Part shown: piece after piece, positions 35,714-44,329 of the stretch
How the letters are laid out: each line of letters opens with the position of its first letter
Numbering within the stretch: position 1 is the stretch's first letter
Assembly: GCF_019970045.1 (NCBI RefSeq)
Contig: NZ_JAHXYI010000003.1
Location: 1-64,000, forward strand
Direction of reading: 5' to 3'
DNA from: Chryseobacterium sp. GVT01B
GTDB taxonomy: Bacteria > Bacteroidota > Bacteroidia > Flavobacteriales > Weeksellaceae
Length of the DNA: 64,000 nucleotides
Translations under genes and position numbers: made by a program
The notes under the pieces: generated by a model
What the model was told of the DNA's origin: nothing
Databases searched by the model: none
The model's input: the letters and a program-made list of their open reading frames with translations, nothing else

Positions 35714-36109
35714 TTATTTTCCAAAATATATCATATCCTGCTTCTGCTGTTCATTATAAATGATCTGAAAGCTTACAGGCATATATTGATAAAGGAGTTT
35801 CCAGTGTTGAATCTTTGCGTGTTTCTTGAAACTTTCAAAAGATCTTACAAACAGGTTTTCAATCATGGTTCTTACATAAGAATCCCCATTTTTATAGATC
35901 GAGTCCATCAGTTTAAGATGATGGGCAATAATACTGATTTTAGATTCCTGTAAAAGCTTCTTCAGATAATTCACGGTAGCCTGCATGATTCCAGCGAAAT
36001 TGTCCTGAACAGACAACTGTGTGATTTCATTGCGAAGTGGTGGATAGAAAAATTTTAAGTATTCAACAGCTATTTTTTGATTAATAGTTTGCATTTGTAC
36101 TTTCATCAT
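35714..36109 (-). CDS. Helical protein, DUF7674-like, paralogue 2
   Basis: A 131-residue, mostly alpha-helical cytoplasmic protein. The shared core is LMDSIYKNGDSYVRTMIENL, which matches KMDKIYTDGDNVLKNAIETT in the upstream paralogue (36374-36730), with similar length and hydrophobic pattern throughout. Overall form resembles DUF7674 (from memory, not searched). It has no signal peptide or membrane segment. It follows a 43-residue membrane peptide gene by 50 bp, repeating the arrangement of the upstream pair. Function is unknown. A second ATG three residues in is an equal choice of start. Confidence 0.75.
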   Translation of the reverse strand: MMKVQMQTINQKIAVEYLKFFYPPLRNEITQLSVQDNFAGIMQATVNYLKKLLQESKISIIAHHLKLMDSIYKNGDSYVRTMIENLFVRSFESFKKHAKIQHWKLLYQYMPVSFQIIYNEQQKQDMIYFGK

Positions 36110-36159
36110 AATTAAGATTTTTCAAACACTTTGTATTGCAGCGAAATGTATACCAAAAT

Positions 36160-36291
36160 TTAAAGGCAGGCCGCAAAAATAAATACACTTACTATGACAG
36201 CGATGTGAGTGAGCAATATCTCTGTATTGTGTCTGTTAGTCGTAGTTTTCCAGGTTTTCCAGTCTGAAATTCTTCTTATTTTATTTTTCAT
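36160..36291 (-). CDS. 43-residue single-pass membrane peptide (module copy 2)
   Basis: A short frame with a basic N-terminus (MKNKIRRISDWKTWK) and one hydrophobic helix near the C-terminus (about 25-43, ending IFAACL). It has the same layout as the 54-residue peptide at 36742-36906: basic head first, then a membrane helix. It precedes the second DUF7674-like gene by 50 bp. The repeated arrangement is the main reason to believe it is real. Confidence 0.55.
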   Translation of the reverse strand: MKNKIRRISDWKTWKTTTNRHNTEILLTHIAVIVSVFIFAACL

Positions 36292-36373
36292 AATCTATTG
36301 ATTGTGAGTTATTTTTAATTTTGTTTAATTTAAACACTTTGTAATGAAACGGATAAAAAATGTAATAAAACCT

Positions 36374-36730
36374 TTATATACCGTGACTGTAAATTTGTCT
36401 TGAATATACCTTCTGAAGGTTGGTAGAAATGTGACTAAAAATCACTTTTCTGTATTCTTCACTGCAGAAAGCGGTACAATTGTCCAGAGAATAGATAAAA
36501 GTAGTCTCAATAGCATTTTTTAATACGTTATCTCCGTCAGTGTAAATTTTGTCCATTTTCTGTAAACTTCTGAACAACAAATTTCTGTCATTCTGACGGA
36601 TCATGTTTTTTATACGCTCCGTGAAGGTCCGGATGATGCTGTATGAATTTTGAATTTTAATTTCTTTCACTTCTTGTTCAAAATCAGGAACCACATCTGT
36701 GATTTCCTTTACGGCTTGTAGATAATTCAT
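36374..36730 (-). CDS. Helical protein, DUF7674-like, paralogue 1
   Basis: A 118-residue helical protein, MNYLQAVKEITDVVPDFEQE at the start, with KMDKIYTDGDNVLKNAIETT in the middle, matching the paralogue at 35714-36109. The start at 36730 is preferred to an in-frame ATG 105 bp upstream, because that extension would overlap the 54-residue peptide gene and is not family-like. There are two Cys close together (DNCTAFCSEE). It follows the peptide gene by only 11 bp, so the pair is likely cotranscribed. Function is unknown. Confidence 0.78.
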   Translation of the reverse strand: MNYLQAVKEITDVVPDFEQEVKEIKIQNSYSIIRTFTERIKNMIRQNDRNLLFRSLQKMDKIYTDGDNVLKNAIETTFIYSLDNCTAFCSEEYRKVIFSHISTNLQKVYSRQIYSHGI

Positions 36731-36741
36731 AATATTATATT

Positions 36742-36906
36742 TTAATGGTGATTCTGTTCCAGCATTTTGATAATGGCTCCAAAGATGAAAATGGTTAAAA
36801 AAGCAAAAAAGAGCAGATGATAGGGCTTCAGCCACTTTGGCGTTTCAGGTCCTCTGCTTTTTAATCTTCTCAGCTTGTCGAGTCTGTTTAATGTCTTTAA
36901 GTCCAT
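36742..36906 (-). CDS. 54-residue single-pass membrane peptide (module copy 1)
   Basis: A short frame encodes a strongly basic head (MDLKTLNRLDKLRRLKSRG), then a hydrophobic helix (about 29-48, YHLLFFAFLTIFIFGAII) and a short polar end. By the positive-inside rule the head is cytoplasmic. It starts the leftward run peptide, paralogue 1, peptide, paralogue 2. Candidate roles are membrane tether, small regulator or toxin-like peptide, none of them shown. Confidence 0.65.
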   Translation of the reverse strand: MDLKTLNRLDKLRRLKSRGPETPKWLKPYHLLFFAFLTIFIFGAIIKMLEQNHH

Positions 36907-37099
36907 TTTTCTATGTTTTCAAATCATGATGCCAATGGTATTCCGTTGAAAATAAATTTCATTTAAAGTGTTGATAAATAATATTTTGTGATTTTTAAGC
37001 TTGATTTTTGAAACAAAAAAGCATGTCAAAATGATAAGGAGTTTATCAATTTGGAAAAATGAAAGGCAAAAATTTTCTTGCCAGCACAATTACAACGGA

Positions 37100-37163
37100 A
37101 TGGCTGAAAATTCCCCTCTCTTGGAGGGGTGGCGAAAATTCAAAGAATTTTTGACGGGGTGGT
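37100..37163. repeat. Dispersed intergenic repeat, copy 1
   Basis: A stretch beginning AAATTCCCCTCTCTTGGAGG, with a CCCCTC/GAGGGG palindrome, continues through an AATTCAAAGAATTTTTGACG core to GGGGTGG. A degenerate reverse copy is at 47700-47758. From memory, similar units are common between genes in Chryseobacterium-type genomes. A short frame through it (37001-37210) is not a gene. The wider gap 36907-37263 holds only this and the promoter below. Confidence 0.65.
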
Positions 37164-37211
37164 ATAAACCTACTTCAATAAAATCTATATCATCTTATGA
37201 CATTTTTTAAG

Positions 37212-37243
37212 TTTCGCAGAAAGAATAAGAATGAATATCTTTG
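37212..37243 (+). promoter_or_regulatory. Promoter that fixes the start of the nucleoid-associated protein gene
   Basis: TATCTTTG (37236-37243) is an exact -7 match, with a TTTC -33-like element 21 bp upstream. An ATG at 37231 lies before this element, so the true start must be the ATG at 37264. Confidence 0.55.
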
Positions 37244-37263
37244 CAGTCCAAATATTCAGAAAA

Positions 37264-38277
37264 ATGTTTTCAAAAATAATAGTACACAGAGTAGGAAATA
37301 AGATCAATGGAGATTCCCTGACACTTTCTCAGGAGGAATTGAAACTGGAAGAAGGAATGGCAGAAATGCTTGAAGATTACTTTTTAGGATCTTTTAAATC
37401 AGAAGAAACTTTTCATTTTTACAGTGACACTTATCTGGTGAATAATCCGGTTTACAGTGCGGTATCAGAAATTTTTGATGACAAAGCCAAGTTCATCTGG
37501 GAATCTGAAAACATTGCAAAACACCTTTTTGAAGCAGCTGAAAACCCAAGAGTTCAGAGTGGAGAACTTTTTATCGTACTTTTTGAAGATGAAAGTGATC
37601 GTCCTGATAAAGTGGACAAAATCGGGATCTTCAAAACAGAAAAGAGAGAATCTTTCCTGAAAATCACTCCTTCAGAAGAAACATTTGACATTGAAAAAGA
37701 TCAGGGAATCGGGCTGTCTAAAATTGATAAAGCTGCTTTGATCTACAACAACAATAAGGAAACCGGATATGTACTTTCTGTAGTTGATAACAACAAAAAT
37801 GGGGATATGTACTACTGGTTTGAAGATTTCCTTAAAGTGAAACAGCGTGATGATGAATATTTTCACACACAGGAAGCTTTGATGGTGTATAAAGATTATA
37901 TCACAAAACAGCTTCCTCAGGAATTTGAAGTTTCCAAAGCAGATCAGGCAGATTTCCTTAATAAATCAATTAATTTCTTTAAAGAAAAAGAAGAGTTTAA
38001 ACTTGATGAATTTGCTAATGAGGTATTGGGAGACGAACATGTGATTGAAAGTTTCGTGAACTTTAAAACAGATTACGAACAGGATATGCAGGTGAATATT
38101 GCTGAAGAATTCCCGATCAGTGAAGCTGCGGTAAAAAAGACTCAGAGACACTTTAAAAGTATTATCAAACTTGATAAAAATTTCCACATTTACATCCACG
38201 GAGACCGACAGAAAATCGAAACGGGTGAAGATGATAAAGGAAAATATTACAGACTTTATTTTGAAAAAGAGGTGTAA
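37264..38277 (+). CDS. Nucleoid-associated protein, NdpA/YejK family
   Basis: A 337-residue protein of the 37-kDa nucleoid-associated family. It begins MFSKIIVHRVGNKING and has acidic, helix-rich segments such as LSQEELKLEEGMAEMLEDYF and VQSGELFIVLFEDE. Members associate with the chromosome; their exact action is poorly defined. The start at 37264 is set by the promoter element just upstream. It is followed 62 bp later by a membrane protein gene, which may be separately transcribed. Confidence 0.85.
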   Translation: MFSKIIVHRVGNKINGDSLTLSQEELKLEEGMAEMLEDYFLGSFKSEETFHFYSDTYLVNNPVYSAVSEIFDDKAKFIWESENIAKHLFEAAENPRVQSGELFIVLFEDESDRPDKVDKIGIFKTEKRESFLKITPSEETFDIEKDQGIGLSKIDKAALIYNNNKETGYVLSVVDNNKNGDMYYWFEDFLKVKQRDDEYFHTQEALMVYKDYITKQLPQEFEVSKADQADFLNKSINFFKEKEEFKLDEFANEVLGDEHVIESFVNFKTDYEQDMQVNIAEEFPISEAAVKKTQRHFKSIIKLDKNFHIYIHGDRQKIETGEDDKGKYYRLYFEKEV

Positions 38278-38339
38278 AAAAGATGTCTCCCATTCCATAA
38301 TAATATCATAACTTTATTGCTGATTACAAAATAGCAGCT

Positions 38340-39302
38340 ATGAAATTTATGATCATTTTCTGGGGGATTTTTCTCTTTTTTTTCTGCGTTCCTTTTCCGA
38401 TTTTCATTTATATGATGAGTGAGGAACTTGCAACAGAACCGAGAAATTCATTAGCTGTGAGCTATGGGTATCTCGGTTTTTCTTTGCTTATATGGCTATA
38501 TGTTATTGCCTTCTTTATCAATATCCTTTTTATAAAAACCTTTAAAGAGAAGAATACGATTCAATCCATACTACGTAACGGAATTCCCAGAGAAGCGAAA
38601 ATCATCAACTATAAACTCCTGAAGTATATTCCGAAAACCAATATGAATATCATTCAGATTGTTCTTTCATTTCCTAATCTCAGAGATACCTTGATTGAGC
38701 ATGAAATGATGTTTCACGATTCTAAACCCCATGAAAAAAGATTTGAGGTCGGAAATAAGGTTAAAGTACTGCTTAATCCCAAAGTTTCACAGGAACCTTA
38801 CTTTATTTTAAGTGATCAGAAAGTGAGTTTCAATACCTCTGGAATCGTTTTAAGAATTGTATTTGCGGTATTGATGATTGCTTACATAGCCGGACTTTAC
38901 TATTATTTCTATGTGCGGGAATCTTTTGATTTTGGCTGGAGATTCCTGACCTTCATGCACCCGATTATTTTCAGTGGCGTAATGACCCTTATTTATATAT
39001 TGGTTTTTCAGTTGCTGATCAGCAAGCTTTTTAAAAATAAAAAAGAAGAACAAATCCTTTTCTTAGGAAGAAATGCTGAAGCCAATATTATCAGTGTAAG
39101 CCAGACAGGACTTCTTGTAAATGACCAGCCACAAATTATGTTTCAGGTTAGTTTTAAAGACTTCAGAGGAACTGAACATATTGCGGTCTACAAGAAAATT
39201 GTCAGCCTTTTGAATCTCTCTTCTGTCCCTAAATACGGAACCATTGAAATTATGTATGATGAGAATGATCCGAAGAAGATTATGATCCCTAAAGGGTTTT
39301 AG
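38340..39302 (+). CDS. Membrane protein with an internal duplication (DUF3592-like)
   Basis: A 320-residue protein built as two copies of a unit: two membrane helices, then a small beta-domain. Helices lie near 3-27 and 38-62, with domain 1 at about 75-155 (EAKIINYKLLKYI ... VKVLLNPKVSQEPYFIL). Helices again lie near 165-190 and 200-225, with domain 2 at about 235-320 (EANIISVSQTGLLVND ... GTIEIMYDENDPKKIMI). Both domains end in a strand like VxVLxNPxxxxxxYFI or IEIMYDENDPKKIMI, as in DUF3592. Function is unknown. A terminator follows. Confidence 0.7.
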   Translation: MKFMIIFWGIFLFFFCVPFPIFIYMMSEELATEPRNSLAVSYGYLGFSLLIWLYVIAFFINILFIKTFKEKNTIQSILRNGIPREAKIINYKLLKYIPKTNMNIIQIVLSFPNLRDTLIEHEMMFHDSKPHEKRFEVGNKVKVLLNPKVSQEPYFILSDQKVSFNTSGIVLRIVFAVLMIAYIAGLYYYFYVRESFDFGWRFLTFMHPIIFSGVMTLIYILVFQLLISKLFKNKKEEQILFLGRNAEANIISVSQTGLLVNDQPQIMFQVSFKDFRGTEHIAVYKKIVSLLNLSSVPKYGTIEIMYDENDPKKIMIPKGF

Positions 39303-39374
39303 GGCAAAATGAAGGACGTAAAAGCGGAGAAGGATAATAATGTATCGAATTAATTTAACATAAATAAAAATAAC

Positions 39375-39404
39375 AAAAAGCATTTTTTAATTAATGCTTT
39401 TTTA
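39375..39404 (+). terminator. Intrinsic terminator after the duplicated membrane protein
   Basis: There are 10-bp arms AAAAAGCATT/AATGCTTTTT (39375-39384, 39393-39402), an 8-nt loop and a T run. Confidence 0.82.
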
Positions 39405-39530
39405 TTTTAAGTAATATGATAAAACCAATTCAATTTTATACGAAAAATTTTTAAGTAAAAAACATGTTTTTATCAGAAAATCAACGAGTTAACATAATAA
39501 AAAATATCTTATAGATATGAGTTAGTTGTA

Positions 39531-39538
39531 TATATTTG
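39531..39538 (+). promoter_or_regulatory. Candidate TAnnTTTG promoter for the GG-leader peptide
   Basis: TATATTTG is an exact -7 match, 25 bp before the peptide's ATG at 39563. No clear -33 element is seen. Confidence 0.5.
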
Positions 39539-39562
39539 AGACCTGATTAAAAAACATATTTT

Positions 39563-39766
39563 ATGAAAAAAATGAAAAAAATGACTCGCGAAGACCTTAA
39601 AATGGTAAGTGGTGGCCAAGTTTGGTATACTGAAACTTCTTGTGGGGTACAAGCTACAACGACTCAAGATTGGACAGCAGAGCAAGCAAATGCTTGGGCT
39701 GCAGCTCTTGAAACAAATTATTGTAAGCCAGCTACTCACTATGGACCGAGTAAAAACCTAGCCTGA
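39563..39766 (+). CDS. Small peptide with double-glycine leader (bacteriocin-like)
   Basis: A 67-residue precursor. The leader MKKMKKMTREDLKMVSGG ends in the Gly-Gly site cleaved by C39-peptidase ABC exporters. The predicted mature part has 49 residues, starts QVWYTETSCG, is rich in Ala, Thr and Trp, and has two Cys. The same leader form (K-rich head, L, S-G-G) is on the peptide at 57068-57301, so the cell has a leader family. No exporter or immunity gene is in the window. Activity as a bacteriocin is not shown; a signalling role is possible. It lies 72 bp before a GLPGLI gene. Confidence 0.75.
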   Translation: MKKMKKMTREDLKMVSGGQVWYTETSCGVQATTTQDWTAEQANAWAAALETNYCKPATHYGPSKNLA

Positions 39767-39782
39767 TTAATGTAAATTGATG

Positions 39783-39811
39783 CACTTATAGTGAAATTAA
39801 CACTATAAGTG
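39783..39811 (+). terminator. Hairpin between the GG-leader peptide and the GLPGLI gene
   Basis: There are perfect 11-bp arms CACTTATAGTG/CACTATAAGTG (39783-39793, 39801-39811) and a 7-nt loop, with a weak T tract. It may terminate most transcripts or let the peptide be made in excess over the next gene. Confidence 0.6.
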
Positions 39812-39837
39812 TAACTTTATAATGAAAAACATCCCTT

Positions 39838-40692
39838 ATGCATTACCATAAAAAATTACTACAATTATTCATTTTATTTTATGGTGTTTTATTATATGCA
39901 CAATCATATAAACAGGATACTTTGCGTGGTGAATTTACTTATCTGTTAAAAGCTAAATTCGATACACGAACTGATAATAAACATGAAGAATTATTTTCAT
40001 TACAAATAGGTGATAATCGTGCATTTTTTGCGAGTGCTACATCGCTGAAAGGGGATTCAGTAATGGCGACTTCAGGAACATCGACAAAGAATGCTGATGG
40101 AAGTATAACTCTTGGCTGGAAAAAAGGAGTAGTGATTCCCAAAACAAATTTATCTTTTACGATAATTCAATCAAATGAAAATATACAATATTTTAGATTA
40201 GTTGGAATGTCTCTACTAACTTACAAAGAACTTGTAATAAAGAACTGGAAACTTATTAATGAGTCTAAAGTGATCAACACAATTAATTGTAAAAAAGCAG
40301 AAGTTACCTTTAAAGGAAGAAATTGGATTGCCTGGTATTCTCCTGAAATTCCTTTGCCTTATGGTCCTTATAAATTTAGCGGATTACCCGGTTTAATTAT
40401 AAAAATAACAGATGATAAGGGAGATTTTGATTTTGAATTGGTAAAATCTTTATCTGCATCTAAATTAAAAGGGAAATTAATTACCATTAGGAAAAGCCGA
40501 TATAATGAAGCAATTGAAACAACACAACAAAAATTAAAACAAGCACTAAGAAATGCTGATGCCAATGCTACTGCTGTACTTGCAAGTTATGGAACAACTA
40601 TTATACAAGGTCAGGAAATCATAAGACAAAGACAAAAAGAAAGGGAAGAAAACAAAAAATACGAAAATCCACTAGAATTAGAAAAAGATTAG
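39838..40692 (+). CDS. GLPGLI family exported protein
   Basis: A 284-residue protein with a signal peptide (about 1-22, ending LLYAQ). It carries the family's defining motif FSGLPGLIIKI around residues 179-189. It is predicted to be beta-rich, with a charged helical C-terminus (KQREREENKKYENP-like). GLPGLI proteins are found only in Bacteroidetes, often in several copies and sometimes beside small GG-leader peptides; their function is unknown. It is separated from the peptide gene by a hairpin. Confidence 0.9.
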   Translation: MHYHKKLLQLFILFYGVLLYAQSYKQDTLRGEFTYLLKAKFDTRTDNKHEELFSLQIGDNRAFFASATSLKGDSVMATSGTSTKNADGSITLGWKKGVVIPKTNLSFTIIQSNENIQYFRLVGMSLLTYKELVIKNWKLINESKVINTINCKKAEVTFKGRNWIAWYSPEIPLPYGPYKFSGLPGLIIKITDDKGDFDFELVKSLSASKLKGKLITIRKSRYNEAIETTQQKLKQALRNADANATAVLASYGTTIIQGQEIIRQRQKEREENKKYENPLELEKD

Positions 40693-40710
40693 TCATTACT
40701 AATCTTTTTT
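40684..40710 (+). terminator. Intrinsic terminator of the GLPGLI gene
   Basis: There are 10-bp arms AAAGATTAGT/ACTAATCTTT (40684-40693, 40698-40707) with a 4-nt loop and a T run. The stop codon lies inside the left arm. Confidence 0.8.
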
Positions 40711-40775
40711 CATTTGCTAATATCTATTCATCTTTTTTGCCTTATTTGCTATCTTTGTTTCCTTAGCTGAATCAT

Positions 40776-41549
40776 ATGAAAACAACAATTGTCGATCTGA
40801 CAAAACCCATCCAATATAATGCTGGTGACCCTTGGTTTATGAGGGTGAAAATCAAACATAAAGCACACCGGAAATCACATTGGCTGATTCGGTTGGCACT
40901 AAGACTTCCAGCGAGGCTTTTTCCTAAAAACTGGACGGGCTGGGCAGATGACACGATCAAAAATATGGGACTTCATGCTACCACTCATATTGATGCTCCA
41001 TGGCATTATGGTCCTGTTGTAGAAGGAAAACCTGCAAAAACAATTGATCAGATTCCTTTGGATTGGTGTTATGGAGATGGAATTGTGATTGATTGCACTC
41101 ATAAAGAAGACTTTGTTGCTATCACTGTAGATGATCTGAAAAAAGATCTGGATAAAAACAGAATTACTATAGAGGAAGGAAATATTGTTTTGATCAGAAC
41201 AGATCGTGACAAGATGATGGGAACCTCAGATTTTGTAGAAAAAGGAACGGGAATGAGCAAAGAAGCTACAGAATGGCTGATTGATCAAGGTGTGAAAGTA
41301 ATGGGAATTGACCAATGGGGTTGGGATCTTCCACTAAAATATATGGCTCAGAAGGCCAAGGAACTCAATGATCCCGAATTCTTCTGGGAAGGTCATCGTG
41401 TAGGCATCGAAAAAGAATACTTACACATTGAACAGCTTACCAATCTCAGTGCATTACCTCCATCCGGATTTAAAATCTGTGTATTTCCGTTAAAGATTGT
41501 AGGCGGTTCCGCAGCTCCGGCAAGGGTAGTGGCCATGATGAACGAATAG
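40776..41549 (+). CDS. Cyclase-family (kynurenine formamidase-like) metal-dependent hydrolase
   Basis: A 257-residue hydrolase of the cyclase fold. The metal-site motif HATTHIDAPWH is at 67-77, matching the family pattern HxGTHxDxPxH with Ala in place of Gly. A second region, DQWGWDLPLKYMA, follows. Relatives hydrolyse N-formylkynurenine or related amides and esters, or cyclise substrates. The gene is monocistronic. The substrate is unknown; no tryptophan-degradation genes are near. Confidence 0.85.
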   Translation: MKTTIVDLTKPIQYNAGDPWFMRVKIKHKAHRKSHWLIRLALRLPARLFPKNWTGWADDTIKNMGLHATTHIDAPWHYGPVVEGKPAKTIDQIPLDWCYGDGIVIDCTHKEDFVAITVDDLKKDLDKNRITIEEGNIVLIRTDRDKMMGTSDFVEKGTGMSKEATEWLIDQGVKVMGIDQWGWDLPLKYMAQKAKELNDPEFFWEGHRVGIEKEYLHIEQLTNLSALPPSGFKICVFPLKIVGGSAAPARVVAMMNE

Positions 41550-41550
41550 A

Positions 41551-41600
41551 AGTAAATTAAAAAAAGAAAGAGCAAACCTGCATGGCAGATTTACCCTTTC
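41551..41600 (-). terminator. Possible terminator of the sdh operon
   Basis: Read leftward, a short imperfect hairpin (AAATCTGCC...GCAGGTTT) is followed by a T-rich tract, in the 86-bp gap between the converging cyclase and sdhB genes. The stem is weak. Confidence 0.35.
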
Positions 41601-41635
41601 AAACATTATCATTTTTAGCGTTCTTCTTTATTGAT

Positions 41636-42388
41636 CTATGCTTTTTTCCTGAAAAATAGAGCTCTGCTGTACTCAAAATTCATTCTGGCGATATTGAGTA
41701 CGGAAATTCCTTGCGGGCATTCCACTTCACAGGCTTCCGTATTGGAGCAGTGCCCGAATAATTCTGTATCCATCTGAGCCACCATGTCCAGTACTCTTTT
41801 GCTTCGTTCTTCTTTCCCTTGAGGTAGAAGGACCATATGAGTGATTTTTGCTGAGGTAAATAATGCAGCGCTGCCGTTTTTACATGTAGCAACACAAGCT
41901 CCGCATCCGATACACGCTGCAGAATCAAAAGCTTCTTCAGCCGTGTGATGGGTGACCGGAATAGCCATAGCATCTGGTGCCTGACCTGTATTTACAGAAA
42001 CAAAACCTCCTGAAGATATAATTCTGTCAAAAGCAGAACGGTCTACTTTTAAATCTTTCTTCACCGGAAAAGCCTCAGCACGGAAAGGTTCTATCAGAAT
42101 GGTTTCCCCATCTTTAAAAGACCGTAAATGAAGCTGGCAGGTGGTTGTATTTTTCAGAGGACCATGGGCAATACCATTAATCATCATTCCGCATTGTCCG
42201 CAAATCCCCTCACGGCAGTCGTGATCAAATTCTACAGGCTCGTCACCTTCAATGATCAGTTTCTCGTTCAAAGTATCCAGCATTTCTAAGAAAGACATAT
42301 GAGAATTTAATCCTTTCAGGTCGTAGCCTACCAGTTTCCCTTCACTTTTTCTGTCTTTCTGTCTCCATATCTTAAGATGTAAATCCAT
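41636..42388 (-). CDS. sdhB: Succinate dehydrogenase/fumarate reductase iron-sulfur subunit
   Basis: A 250-residue subunit. The 2Fe-2S site is HDCREGICGQCGMMINGIAH with a later Cys in TTTCQLHL. The 4Fe-4S and 3Fe-4S Cys sets are CIGCGACVATCKNG and CSNTEACEVECPQG. It passes electrons from FAD in SdhA to haem b and quinone in SdhC. It is last in the run sdhC, sdhA, sdhB and starts 13 bp after sdhA. Confidence 0.96.
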   Translation of the reverse strand: MDLHLKIWRQKDRKSEGKLVGYDLKGLNSHMSFLEMLDTLNEKLIIEGDEPVEFDHDCREGICGQCGMMINGIAHGPLKNTTTCQLHLRSFKDGETILIEPFRAEAFPVKKDLKVDRSAFDRIISSGGFVSVNTGQAPDAMAIPVTHHTAEEAFDSAACIGCGACVATCKNGSAALFTSAKITHMVLLPQGKEERSKRVLDMVAQMDTELFGHCSNTEACEVECPQGISVLNIARMNFEYSRALFFRKKA

Positions 42389-42401
42389 AATTTTTTGCTT
42401 T

Positions 42402-44318
42402 TTATTTGTAACTTCTTACCGTTGGCTGAATTTCTTCGAAGGTTAATGGCTCTTTTATCAGCTCCGGTTCTCCATTTTCATCAGCCCATGCCCATGCCGA
42501 AATAAACTGATATTCAGCATCATTTCTCATTGCTTCTCCGTCCGGAGTCTGGAATTCTTCCCGGAAATGTGCACCACAGGATTCATTACGGGTTAAGGCA
42601 TCGTAGCACATTAATTCTCCTATTTCAAAATAATCGGCTACACGGCCCGCTTTTTCCAGTTCGGTATTCATTTGATCTCCCTGACCGGAAACTCTTACAT
42701 CTTTGTAAAATTCCTCCTTCAGTTTTCTGATTTCCTGAATGGCATATTTCAGACCTTCTTCATTTCTGGCCAGCCCACAATAATCGTACAGGAGTTTTCC
42801 CAGTGTTTTGTGGAAATAATCAACGGTTTTGGTTCCTTTGATATTGATAAAATCAGTAATCTGGTCTTTAACAGCTTTTTCAGCCTGTTCAAATTCCGGC
42901 GTATCAGGAGAAATTTTCCCGGTGTGAATTTCATCTGCCAGATAATTGGCAATGGTATAAGGTGCAATGAAATAACCGTCTACAGAGGCTTGAAGAAGAG
43001 AGTTAGCTCCCAATCTGTTCGCTCCATGGTCAGCAAAATTAGCTTCACCTAAAGCAAACAATCCCGGAACGGTAGTCATTAACTCATAATCTACCCAAAG
43101 ACCACCCATTGAAAAATGGGCAGATGGAGAGATCATCATGGGTTCTTTATAGGCATCGTATCCCGTTATTTTAAGATACATATCAAATAAATTTCCATAT
43201 TTCTCTTTGATCTTATCCTTTCCCTGTTCCTGAATTGCTTTTGAAAAATCAAGATACACCGCATTTTTCAAAGGCCCGATTCCGAAACCGGCATCAATTC
43301 TTTCCTTTGCTGCACGGGAAGAAATATCTCTCGGAGCAAGATTCCCGAAAGCCGGATATCTTCTTTCAAGGTAATAATCTCTTTCATTTTCCGGAATATC
43401 ATTCGGAGGTCTGTTTTCATCTTCTTTTAACGGAACCCAGATTCGTCCGTCATTACGTAGTGATTCAGACATTAATGTCAGTTTAGACTGATAATCTCCG
43501 GATTGAGGAAGAGAAGTAGGGTGTACCTGAATCCAGCTTGGAGAAGCCATTAAAGCTCCTTTTTTATGAGCCCTCCAGATTGCAGAACCATTACATCCCA
43601 TAGCCAGGGTAGACAGATAATAGATTTTTCCGTAACCTCCCGTTGCCAATACTACAGCATGGGCTGCATGTCTTTCAATGTCTCCTGTGTCTAAATTCCT
43701 TACAATAATTCCTCTTGCTTTGCCGCCAACGGTGACCAGATCAAGCATTTCATGTCTTGAAAACAATTGTACAGAACCTTTTCCAACCTGTCTCATTAAT
43801 GCCTGATAAGCTCCAAGAAGAAGCTGTTGTCCCGTTTGCCCTCTGGCATAGAATGTACGGCTCACTTGAACCCCTCCGAATGAACGGTTGTTCAGGTATC
43901 CCCCATATTCACGTCCAAATGGGACACCTTGCGCTACAGCCTGGTCGATGAGGTTTAAAGAACATTCTGCCATACGGTAAACGTTAGCTTCACGGGCTCT
44001 GAAATCTCCTCCTTTCAAAGTGTCTACAAACATTCTGTATACACTGTCACCATCGTTTTTATAATTTTTTGCAGCATTTACACCTCCCTGGGCTGCCACA
44101 GAGTGCGCTCTTCTCGGGCTGTCCTGGAAACAGAATGATTTGACATTATATCCCATTTCTCCCAAAGAAGCTGCAATAGAACTTCCCGCAAGTCCGGTTC
44201 CTACAACAATCACATCCAGTTTTTTACGGTTGGCAGGATTAACGAGTCTTGCTTTCTTTTTATAGTTTTCCCATTTATATTCTAATGGGCCTTGTGGTAT
44301 TTTTGAATCTAAAATCAT
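42402..44318 (-). CDS. sdhA: Succinate dehydrogenase/fumarate reductase flavoprotein subunit
   Basis: A 638-residue catalytic subunit that oxidises succinate to fumarate. The FAD-binding motif [21 protein letters not shown] lies near the N-terminus (read with a 20-residue limit as [14 protein letters not shown]). The flavin-linked His is in [16 protein letters not shown]. The start at 44318 ([10 protein letters not shown]) was chosen over one 102 bp upstream because that extension would run into sdhC and has no family match. It is 11 bp after sdhC. The length is typical of the type B enzyme. Confidence 0.96.
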   Translation of the reverse strand: MILDSKIPQGPLEYKWENYKKKARLVNPANRKKLDVIVVGTGLAGSSIAASLGEMGYNVKSFCFQDSPRRAHSVAAQGGVNAAKNYKNDGDSVYRMFVDTLKGGDFRAREANVYRMAECSLNLIDQAVAQGVPFGREYGGYLNNRSFGGVQVSRTFYARGQTGQQLLLGAYQALMRQVGKGSVQLFSRHEMLDLVTVGGKARGIIVRNLDTGDIERHAAHAVVLATGGYGKIYYLSTLAMGCNGSAIWRAHKKGALMASPSWIQVHPTSLPQSGDYQSKLTLMSESLRNDGRIWVPLKEDENRPPNDIPENERDYYLERRYPAFGNLAPRDISSRAAKERIDAGFGIGPLKNAVYLDFSKAIQEQGKDKIKEKYGNLFDMYLKITGYDAYKEPMMISPSAHFSMGGLWVDYELMTTVPGLFALGEANFADHGANRLGANSLLQASVDGYFIAPYTIANYLADEIHTGKISPDTPEFEQAEKAVKDQITDFINIKGTKTVDYFHKTLGKLLYDYCGLARNEEGLKYAIQEIRKLKEEFYKDVRVSGQGDQMNTELEKAGRVADYFEIGELMCYDALTRNESCGAHFREEFQTPDGEAMRNDAEYQFISAWAWADENGEPELIKEPLTFEEIQPTVRSYK

Positions 44319-44329
44319 GACCGTTCTGT

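Noticed and set aside
37001..37210. Rightward 69-residue frame upstream of the nucleoid-associated protein gene
   Set aside because: It is mostly made of the dispersed repeat at 37100-37163; a known kind of false gene.
39822..39851. Nine-codon frame overlapping the start of the GLPGLI gene (possible leader peptide)
   Set aside because: Too short to judge; no regulatory codon run; probably chance.
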